64,000 nt of DNA from Owenia fusiformis (Eukaryota > Annelida > Polychaeta > Sabellida > Oweniidae), in the NCBI GenBank assembly GCA_903813345.2, contig CAIIXF020000005.1, forward strand, positions 26,227,375-26,291,374, in the 5' to 3' direction. Position 1 is the first letter of the stretch, and each line of letters begins with the position of its first letter. Of this stretch, positions 35,801 to 47,800 are shown piece after piece. The notes beneath the pieces are model-generated. The model had not been told where the DNA came from and searched no databases. It saw only the letters and a program-made list of their open reading frames with translations. The translations under genes were made by a program, and so were the position numbers.

Positions 35801-38800
35801 CCTTGTTTACCATGTTCAGACCATAGAAATAGACCTCATATAACCAGATTGTATTCTCCTATCATATACTATTAAATACAATCCTAAATCACTTTGCAAA
35901 AGTAACAATTACCAAAATAACAAATAATGTATGAGAAATATATTATTTTATATTTCAGCAACTTATCGTGCCATTTTTACAACAAGTATTCCTTCCATTA
36001 GTACAAACCATATTCACCACACTTTCTGCGCCCTCTGATGAGAGAGACACCCAGGCAACCAATGAAAAGAAAATGCTACGAAGAGGATACTTCTCATTCG
36101 TCTCTACAATTGTCAGTAATAATGTCGCAGAGGTGCTCAGCTCATTAGGTAAGTGTATATGATCATCACCATTTGGTTTGATATTGACTACTGTAAAATG
36201 TGTCAAATTTATGCATGCGCATTTCATGAATTCTGAATTTCTTCATATTTTGTGGCAAGATGAAGAAATTTTCAGAATTTTATTCATGGATATCAATTGT
36301 AAAGTTTTAGGACATGTTATGTATAGTTCTCATAAATCTGGAAATTAACATGTTTCACAGTACTTTATTATACCCCAGTCTTCATTTGTACAACTAATGT
36401 ACACATTGTACATACATCACATTATTTCATTAATATTCCCTGCCCATTGATTGAAATACAGTTTTTTGTTTGCTACACCTTCCATATTTACATTTTCAAA
36501 AATAAAATAAAAGACATAATCGTTATAAGGGAATAATTTTCATGACAAAAGATTTTATAACTTTTGTTTTCCCCTCTCCTTCATCAAACCAAAACATGCA
36601 CATCCACTGTTGGCAGAACTCTGAATTAGGGTCATCGCTGTATACGCCAAATATATTTGACCCCCCTCCCAGTTTCCCATACCAACCTGGTCCAAAATTG
36701 TGTAAAGCTACATTATGCTCATCATCTTCATCGTTGTCCCGATCACGTGTTGAAAACATAAGTCCATTTGAATGCGTCATCTGATCGCTACAAGTCCCAT
36801 TGTAATCCCCTACAGTGAGGGTATATCCGGAGTCTTCGTCTTCTATTTCAAATGTTTGATACTCTGCTTCACATGTAGTTTCATCATCCTGAACTGTAAA
36901 TTCAATTTTTAGTTTATAACTAAATTGTTCCAGAATTGCCAAAATGTTGTCAAACCCAAGAAAGAATTCACCATCAATGTCTCCAAATCCCTTCTTATAG
37001 GGTACCCAGTCTTGGAAAAAGTTAATCGAACCATCAAATCTTCTTGTGATATAGCCAGCCATCTTGACAGTATGCATCAAATTGACGACCAGTATCTGTC
37101 ACTATTTGGTTGACGCCATCAAGCTGTTCCATACAGTCAAAGTTGGAATCTGGATCTGTGGAAAAAAGGAATTAGATATTCTATTATAGTTTGTACATAT
37201 TTGATCAATGAATAAAAATGAAAAAACAAAGATAAAATTATATTCATGTTCTTGCAATAATGCAAACATAATATTAGGTTGAAAAGTAAAATTTGAACAT
37301 ATTTAAAGGTTAGGTAGAGAATATCCATGTTTTATGCATTTAGTTCATACGATTCTTATCTGACCGACAAAATGATGTTTCTTCAATTGGCCTTTAGCTA
37401 TAAATCTATTTTTACCTCTAGGCAGATCTTCAATATTCAAACTTTTCAGGAGGTCAGACTTGAAGGCTTCAAGGTTTTCTCTAGCTTCATCACTCTGTGC
37501 TTGAATTAGACCATTCAGCTCATTTTGCAAATTGTTCAAACCAGTTGTCAACTCTTCTTGCACCATAACTTGGATTGCCAAAATCTTCGCGCTTATTTCA
37601 TTACTGACGTTTTCCAAGTTGCTCATGTTTTGTCCTTTACTTGAGAGCTGAATTTGCTCAATGGTTTTGTTATGGAGTGAGAGAAATTTCTCCTGGAAAT
37701 TGTCAATGTCCCCTTTTTTACAGATTCTCTGTTCTTGTCCAGTTTTCATAATAACATTTACTGGGTCATCATTTAGAATATTCTTTTTGTGATTTTTCTT
37801 GTTATTCTTTTTTTTCTTTTTGGCCTCTGTTGAGTGAAGCCAAAATACAAGAAAAATTGAAAAAATCGCCAAGTATTTTTGAAACAACATTCTGTACCTC
37901 GTTTCTCTACTCGTTGTGTATGAATGTTCGTATCTTCAAGTTATGCCTTAAATTCAAAAAATATGTCGCGCTTTTTCACCATTTGTTACATTTGATTTAT
38001 ATTAATTGTTTTCATAATTAAGTCAATAACAAACAAATATGAAACAAATACTGTTAATAAAAACCCTACTTGGCCTTAGTTAAGGATGTGCATTGTTTTA
38101 TGATTGTTGAATGCCCATTTATAAGCGAAATGAGCCATCTGTTTTAGCATGTTAAGGAGATGTGCTGTTTTATGATCCTCAAACTCCAATTTACATGCAA
38201 AATAGCTCTTTAAAATTGAAAAATCTGTTAAGCCATATCTTATTTTTATGGCCCCCTGTACTCATAATGTCAAGGCAAATATCGCTATACCATCTGAAAA
38301 TACATTGAGACAATGTGTGTTGACAACTTATTTGATCTGTCTAGCACTGAAGTAAGTGGGTGCTGCATCCACCTGCTTGAATTTGAAAAAATGAACTTCT
38401 TTGTACAGAATATCTCAAGAAAAGATGTTAGTTACTCTACCAGTTTTTTAAGCTTTGTCTAGTTGAATTGAGATCTCTAATAGTGTGGTGTACCAGAAAG
38501 TGTTACAATTCAGCTAATTTCAATTTTATTGGAATGTTCTTGATCTTGAGTGAAATTGAACATTTTGCCTCTTGGGTTGTGAGAATAATGTCCCAGTTAC
38601 AAGACAAGACACTGTATCTATTGTATGTACATTTCTTAAACAACAGAATGAAGTATATATTAAATTGTTATACCAGATATTTAATTATCACAAAGGAATT
38701 ATTTTCATGACAAAAGATTTCATGATTTTGGTTTTCTGTTTATCATCATCAAACCAAAACATACACATCCACTGTTGGCAGAACTCTGAATTAGGGTCAT

Positions 38801-41800
38801 TGCTGTATATGCCAAATATATTTGACCCCTCTCCCAGTTTCCCATACCAACCTGGGCCAAAATTGTGTAAAGCTACATTATGCTCATCATCTTCATCGTT
38901 GTCCCGATCACGTGTTGAAAACATAAGTCCATTTGAATACATCATCTGATCGCTACAAGTCCCATTGTAATCCCCTACAGACAGTGTATATCCTGATGCT
39001 TCGTCTTCTATTCCAAATGTTTGATACTCAGCTTCACATTTAGTTTCATTATTGTCCCAAACTGTGAACTCAATTTTTAGTTTATAACTAAATTGTCCAA
39101 GAATTGAGGCAATGTTGTCCATTCCAAGGAAAAATTCACCTTCAGTATCTCCAAAGCCTTCTTTGTAGGATACCCAGTCTTGATCAAAGAATACTGAACC
39201 GTCAAATCTTCTTGTGATATATAGCCAGCCGTTTTGGCAGTATGCATCAAATTGACGACCAGTACCTGTCACTATTTGGTTGACGCCATCAGGCAACTCC
39301 ATACAGTCAAAGTTTGGGTCGGAATCTGTGGAAAAAATGTGCTTTTTGAGATAGCTGTTAATATCAAATTGGATATATTCACATTGTAAGATGGCTGCAT
39401 ACCGAGTAGGTTAGGGATAGAATTTTTACATGTTTGGCCATTTTTCCATTTTCTTATGAAAATATTTTTAATCATGATTTTTCTAAAATTGAACTCAGGC
39501 TAAACGTGATGAATCTTAAAATAAAATATCATTACCAGAAGGCAGCCCATCAATATTTAAACTTTTCAGTAGGTCAGTTTTGAAGGCTTCAAAACTTTCT
39601 CTAGCTTCATCACGCTGTGCTTGAATTTGACTGCTGAGCTCATTCTGCAAGTTATTCAGACCAGCTGTCAGCTCTTCCCGCACTTCATGTTGGATTGCCA
39701 AAATCTTTGAGCTTATTTCGTTTGTGAAATTTTCTAAGTCACTCCCATCATGCCCTTTCTTTGAGAGCTGTATCTCTTCAACGGTTTTGCTATGCAGTGC
39801 CAGCAATTTTTCCTGAAAGAGTTTGAAGTCTGCTTTCTTACAGATTTCTTCTTTCAGTTCAGTTGTTGATACAAGGTTTGTAGGCCCTTCATTTTCCATG
39901 ATCGACTCAGTAGAGTCGGGCAAGAATTCCAGACAAATTCCAGTAAAAATCAAAAAGTATTTCTGAAAGAGCATTCTGTCTTGTCTCTGGGTCTAGCGTA
40001 TAAGTGCATAAAATTCTTAGAGTTATTTGTATTTAAAGATATAATGTGCTTCATATCATTTGTTGATATTTTGTTTTTGCAATTAAGTTTATGGCAATCT
40101 AATATGCAGTTGATATCGTTTTATGACACCCCTGGTGGGATATTGTTGTCATGATTGTTGTATTTTCATGAATATGAGTTGGATTGGATAATAGTGTTAG
40201 CAGTGGTTTCAGATTTCGTTTTTCGTACTTGATAGATTTGCTTTTAAGGCCCCAACCAAAGTTTGAAAATATTATTTAACTATTTAAATATAATTTGTCA
40301 TGACTTAAAAAGTTGCTTTAGAAATTTTTTGAAAAAAATTACTTTTGAAAAAAAGTTATTGGTATTTTAATTTCCAAATGTTTAATTCGAATTTCCCGCC
40401 ATTTTAGTAGCAAAAGTTTAAATGCAACACTTTACACATGTATAATACATTATTTTGTCAACTCTATGTATAGAGTACAGGGTTCTCACCAGGAAATATT
40501 TAGACCCCGGATTTTTCGTGGTATTGTGACAACTTTTTTCGCGGTATCGCGACTACATCTCCCTCATGTAAGATCAAAGATATTTTTTTTTTTTAATATT
40601 CCAGTTTATTTCGATCAATCATCAAATGTGTACATAAGAAAATTGCCAAGGTTATTAGATAACATTAGCGGCAATTGTAACTATTTTGACAAAAAATATT
40701 GATTGATTAGGAAAATACACTGAACATTTGCAATAATATGGAATGTATTACTGTGTTTACTCTGCTTGCCCCACCCTCTACCTCAATTCTTTGCTAGTTA
40801 TTAAAAAGATCTTGATCAAGAGCTTTAAAAGCTTGACTAGTGAAGTGGGCTGAAATCTCAATTAATTTTCATTGACTTCAACACTTAAAGAATTGTCACC
40901 ATACAAGAGAAAATCAGTTTTATTTTGGTTTGAAAAGTTTTCAAATTCACTTAAAAGATTTAAGTCTGTTAGCCCTGCAAGTAAAACATCTCTTTCATTC
41001 ACAAGCAGTGGACATTTAACCAGAAAATGCTCTGTAGTTTGAAACCTAGAACCACATGGACATTTAGGATCAGTTACTGAGACAAAGTTGTGAGAATATA
41101 GATGGCTATTCAATAGGAGGCCAGCTCTAAGCCTATTAAAAACTATCTCAATATGTCTTGGCATAAAAATATTCATTTTCGAAGTTGATACAGAGACCAG
41201 GCTCATGCACTCTCTTACTGATTTTTTAAATCTTGAAATAGGTTGTCCAACTCTGGATGTATTTGGAAGTTTATTCCATAGGGTCATGGATTTAAATAAT
41301 GTGGACTTCTCACTAGACACACTAATCTGGTTTGGAATCCGATAGTCTGGCTGGGATCTTAAGTTTCTAGTATGAGTGATTTCATAGGAGCGAACTAAAT
41401 CACATATAAAAGGTGGAAAACAATTAAACCGTGCTTTAAAAATAAATATTTTCAAATGTTCTTCTCTTCTAGATGCAAGAGATTTCCAATTTAGGGATGC
41501 AAATACCTTATCAGTACTTGATCCATGTATTGCACCAGATATCAAACAGGCTGCTCTGTAATGTAACTTATCTAGAGCTTGGAGTTTGGTTAAGGAAGCT
41601 TTGTTGTAAATTATGTCACAATAGTCATAGTGAGGTATAAAGTAGGCATTATAAATTGTCTCAAGATGCTTGGCTGATAATTTTTTGCATAGAGCTTTCA
41701 ATGGTCTGATTAAGTTGTTAATCTTTACAATTAATTGGTCGATGTGTGCATTGAAATTTAGTTTACTGTCCATGACTAATCCGAGGTGTTTATGCATTAT

Positions 41801-44800
41801 ACATTTGGGAACTTCTTCATCCCCTAGAAACAGGGGAGACTGATTGTTAACTTGGGTGCGTAGCCCTGAAAATGTTATATCAGCACTCTTTTGGGCTTTG
41901 AATTTCATTTTCCACACTGAAGCCCAATTGTTTAGAGTGTCAAGGTCATGTTGTAATGGCTGATTAATGTTCATGTGTACTTCATTTTTATCATATGCAT
42001 CATACAGAGAAGTGTCGTCGGCAAAGATGAAGGTTTTAGAATTAAGATTATCCGGCAAATCGTTAATATAAATTAGAAAAAGTAGGGGTCCCAAAACAGA
42101 CCCCTGTGGTACACCGGCATTGATGATCAAGTTGTGATTACGGTTACCATTATCTACTGGTTCAACTTCAGCATTCAACTGATTCAACTGTTCATGGTCT
42201 TTTGACCATCTTGATAAACTATTGTTGACCCGTACTTGTATTCTCCTGTTAGAAAGATAAGATGTCATCAGGGAAACAAAATTATTATCGCAACCATAAG
42301 CTCTAAGTTTTTTAAGTAATAACCGATGTGGAACAAGGTCAAAAGCTGACGTCAGGTCGAGAAATATGGAACGTACATTTTTACCTTGATCTATATTAAT
42401 ATGAAGGTCATGAATGATATTTACAAGTTGATTTACTGTATTATGTTTTGGCAGAAAGCCACTCTGAAATTTGTACAAAAGGTTATTGTCTAACAGATGA
42501 AAAAGAAGTCTTCCGTACAACCAATCAAAAATAAATTGTCATCTTTAGAAACTCAAAATGAATTACTTAAGGAAGATGTGGCTACCCTTCAAGTGGAACT
42601 CAAAGATCTACGTTTTGCCTGCAACCATAATGCCCAATATAGTAGGCGTACCACTATCCGTGTTCTAGGCATTGCTGAGAACGAGGGTGAAAATTGTGCG
42701 GAGAAAGTGGTACAAGCCCTAGTGCAGCACAAAGTTCACAATGACCTTAAAGCCACCGATGTTGAAATAGCGCACAGGGTAGGACGCATCACAAGTGGAA
42801 ATAACTCAAAACCAAGGCACATAATTGCTCGCCTGAAGTTCCGTGGCACCAAGGATATCATAATGAAGAACAAAAAGAATCTGAAAGGCTCCAACATATT
42901 GGTATTTGAGGACTTAAGCCCACTCAACAGGCAACTCCTCGATTACATTAAGAAATCGCCTGAAGTGGAATCTGCCTGGAGTTCCAATGGCAAAATTGTT
43001 GGCAAGCTTAAAACAGGATCTATCCAACGATTCCAAATCAGCGACATGGGTCTCTAAGACTCTAAGCAGTGCATTATTCATATGCACACATCTAAACTCT
43101 TTCATTCACAATAAATGAAATTATCCCCAATCCAAACTTTAAATGACTTTTGCTCTTTTTCAAAACTCAATACCAAATTTGTTATTAGGTACTATATATA
43201 AAGATTAATGAACAATATCACTTTATCATCATCAATTCTTGCTGATTTACAACATGCTGTAGCCTCTGTTATCCAGAAATACTAGATACTAGGGTAACTA
43301 GATGTCTAACAATGACCTGAATTATTTAGCAAGCCCATTGAATAACATTAATCAACATTATCTGCAATAACTCCAAAAAGTAGTAAGTGTGTATTGTATG
43401 TTTATCGTACAAATTATTTTGAAATTTTTAAATATTTTCTTTTTAATACGAGTAATCTGGTACTTAGTATTGTAATAAGAATCAAGTTGGTGAGTTTAAT
43501 GTTTTTCTTAGATCACCCACTCGATTTATGAATCTGGCAATTAGCCAATGTAAATATTTATGGTATTATATCCTTCACAGTCAAGCTATTTTAAATCCCC
43601 CATGGTCAATTCATTACCGAGATTAAATTCTGCAATGTGCATTTGACTGCATATTTGGCAAACCAAACCTGGAAACCAAGCTATTTTAAATCCCCCATGG
43701 TCAATTCATTCCTGAGTTAAAATTTACCAATGTGCATTCGACTGTATATTATGACTATATATATGGCAATTCACAAACCAAACCTGGAAACCAATTTGCC
43801 TAAACGTTTAAATCCTGGCTTATTTTTTACATGTGTCTTTCATTGAAAAGGCTCTCTGGTATTCTTTTGCCACCTTCATAGTCAATGTTCATTGCTCTTT
43901 AAATTAATCCTCCGAAATATACATATTGTATGTATCAATGATTTCCAGTTGGGTAGTTTATTGAAGCAGATATATTTCTCTTTGGATGTGCAGGAGACTG
44001 TATGTCTGTATGAATTTATGTTGGTGTAACACTGCCATCTTTATGTAAACTTACGTATTCATTCAATACCATGATGAGAATGTTGTCCTGGAATCAAGAT
44101 CATTGAGCCAGGGAATTCGATACATTTTTCTTTATTCTTTTATATATATAATGTTTTAATGCATCTACGAATTTAGCAACACCTTTCGTATTTTTAGCGC
44201 ATGTGCAGTTTATGCTGTAACCGCTTTGGTCATCCCACAATGAGATCTCATTTTGAGATGCTTTGGAGTATGGATCACGGAGGCAGGGAGATTGCTATAA
44301 TTACTTCATGTTTTACTTTATCACTTAATCAATACCTGCCAGGTATATAGTGCACATGCGCAACATGTTCTTAAAGCTGTTAATTTGTATTTTTTTTTTT
44401 TTTGCTTTGGTTCTTACATTCACTGTTATGTTTATATGCCATTCAACAGAGCCACAAATATGTACTTGCTCATTTCGCCTAGCCTAGTTCTGTGCTTACA
44501 GAACATCATGTCTCAATTCATATTGAGATTTTCTTTTTTCAAATCTCGTAACATTTATAAGGGGGATCTGTTTGTGTGTGTAATGCTTCTACTTTTGGAT
44601 ACTGGATAATCTAAGTGCACATGTGTCATGCCCATGGTCTGAATTTCCTTTTTTTAATATTACAGACTCTACCGAATTTATTGATATTGTGCCAAATGGA
44701 GACTCAATTATTAGTTTTGAAAACAAAGTTTTCAATCCTCTTGAAATCAGAGATGATGATCCTGACGCCCCAGATTTTGATAACACAACCAAGGAATACA

Positions 44801-47800
44801 TGGCAAAGAATGAATATGTGACACTTTCTGACTTCAATAATAATCTCAATTCCAAGAATAACATCGATATGTCAATTTTACATTGCAATATTCGTAGTTT
44901 GCCATCTAATCATTGGAAACTGTCTAATCTACTTGCGTCAATTGATAAAAATATTTCTGTCATTGCTCTCTCTGAAACTTGGCTGTATAAAGATCAAGAA
45001 GACAACTTTTCTGATTTTGTAAATTACCGAGGATTTTTCAACTCAAGAACAACTAGAGGAGGCGGTGTTGGTCTCCTTATTCATAAATCTCTTAATATCA
45101 AGGAAAGAACTGATTTAAAATTTAACAATATCAATTGTGATGTCATAACCATAGAGGTAATTGTTGAAAAGGGGAAGAATATTTTAATAACCTGTGTATA
45201 TAAGCCACCAAATGTTGATCTAGAGGAATTTAACAATGACTTAGATGTATACCTATCTTTAATTTCAAGAGAAAATAACAAATTAAGCTACATTGCTGGA
45301 GATTTTAACATTGATCTTTTTAAATCTGTTGAACATGAAAATACTGAAAACTTTTACAACATTATGTCTTCATATAACCTTATTCCTGTAATATATAAAG
45401 CAACTAGAGTAACTTCTACTACAGCCACTCTCATAGATAACATCTTTACTAATGATTCTAAAGTTGACTTATGCGGAATTATATACAATGACATATCAGA
45501 TCATTTCCCAATATTTGCTGTTTCCAATAAACCTGTTAACAAAACCACATTCATGAAAAGGTCTATTAGAAAATATACTGATGAAAGCATTTTAAGATTT
45601 AAAGAAATTCTCTCTAACGAATCTTGGATCGACATTACAAATTTTAATGATGCTAATGAATCTTATAATAAATTTGAGGAAAAACTATCAGAATTTTATG
45701 ACGAATGTTTCCCATTAAAACAGATCACAATTAAACTATACAATAATAATCAAAAGCCATGGATTACGTCAGCCATACTTAAGTCAATTAGATATAAAAG
45801 CAAACTATACAAGAAATATCTTCGAAATCCCACAGATCAAAATAAAAAACAATATAAAACTTATGCAAATCAACTAAAAAGTACAATTAAATTATCTGAA
45901 AAGCAATATTATAATAACAAATTTAAACTGAATCAAGGCAACATAAAGGCAAATTGGCAAATAATTAATGAGATACTTCAAAGAAAGAATAAAAATAATA
46001 ACATTCCAGACTTCTTCATTCAAAATAATGTGAAAATAACCAACAAACAGGATATAGCTAATCAGTTTAATAATTTCTTTGTAAAAGTTGGAGAAAAATT
46101 AGCTGCCAAAATTCCAAAGTCAGATAAAAAACCTTTAGATTTTATGCAAACATTAGGTCAACAGGCTTCTTCAATTTTTTTAGACCCAGTTGATGTTAAC
46201 GAACTACAAAAAATAATTTCTAATTTAAAACCTTCTGCTGCAGGTCATGATGATTTTAAACCTTTTATTATGAAAGAATGCGGTTTTGTTCTATATCAGC
46301 CTCTAATGCATATTTTTAATTTATCCATTTCAAACGGAGTTTTTCCGGACCAACTTAAAATTGCTAAAGTTATACCGATTTATAAAAAAGATGACAAACA
46401 TTTTTTCACCAATTATCGGCCAATATCTGTTTTACCTGTTTTTTCAAAAATTTTGGAAAAAATAATGCATAAAAGAATAACAAAGTTTATAGATATCATT
46501 GACATTTTGTATACTAATCAATTTGGATTTAGGGAAAAGAGATCAACTTTCATGGGTGTGTTAACATTTATTGAAAAGATCAGAAAATCTATCGATGATG
46601 GCGAATTTACAATAGGATTATTCATTGACTTTTCCAAAGCTTTCGATACAATAGATCATAACATACTATTCGACAAACTTCAATATTATGGTATACGTGG
46701 TGTTGCTCTTGACTGGATAAAAAGTTATTTTAAAAATAGATTTCAGCAAACTTTATATAAGGAAACAATCTCTAATCGTGAGTTGATCACTTGCGGTATT
46801 CCTCAAGGCTCAATTTTGGGACCCCTGTTTTTTATATTATATATTAATGATATTTATCTTTCTTCTCCGACACTATTTTTCGTCTTATTTGCAGATGATA
46901 CTAATTTATTGATCAAAGGCAAAAATCTACATGACCTGACAGAAACTTTAAACACTGAACTCAAACATATTGAGGAATGGCTGGTCACAAACAAATTATC
47001 ACTCAATGCTAATAAAACAAAATATATCATTTTTTCCTCAAGACAAAAAAGATTTAATGCAAATAATATAAAAATCTATCTAAATGACAAACAACTTGAA
47101 CAAGTTGATCATATTAACTTTCTTGGAATAACAATAGATAACCATTTGAACTGGAAACGGCATATTGCTTCTGTTAATGCAAAAATTTCTAGGACAATTG
47201 GTATTTTATATAGAGTTAAACAACTGTTGAATATCAGCGGTTTTATGAGTATCTATTATTCACTTATATATTCCCATCTTATATATGGCAATGTTATTTG
47301 GGGTGAAACATGTAGTTCATTAAATTCCCTATATCTTGTGCAAAAGAAATTCACCCGCATTGCAACAAACAGCGATTATAGGGCTCATTCCCTACCATTA
47401 TTCAAACAGTTAAACCTTTTGAATATTTTTGACATACACAAACAACAGAAATGTTTATTCATGTATAAATGGATAAATAAGCTTGATAACTACCAGAAAA
47501 TTTTTCCTAACTTTTTCAAAATGGTCCAGGCGAGACATGATCACAATACCAGAAACAAGGATTCTTATGATAAACCTAAAGTAAGGACGAACTATGGCAT
47601 TTCAATGTTAACTTTCACGGCACCAACAATTTGGAATCAATTACCAAACAAGATTAAATCTTCTCGAAGTGTTCACATCATGAAAAGAGAACTGAAAAAG
47701 TACTTTGTCAATAATTGATTATCATTCGTATACTTTATATTTTTGGGCTCTATGACACACAATTCATTTACCATCCATTACAAGCATTTGCACACAAACA

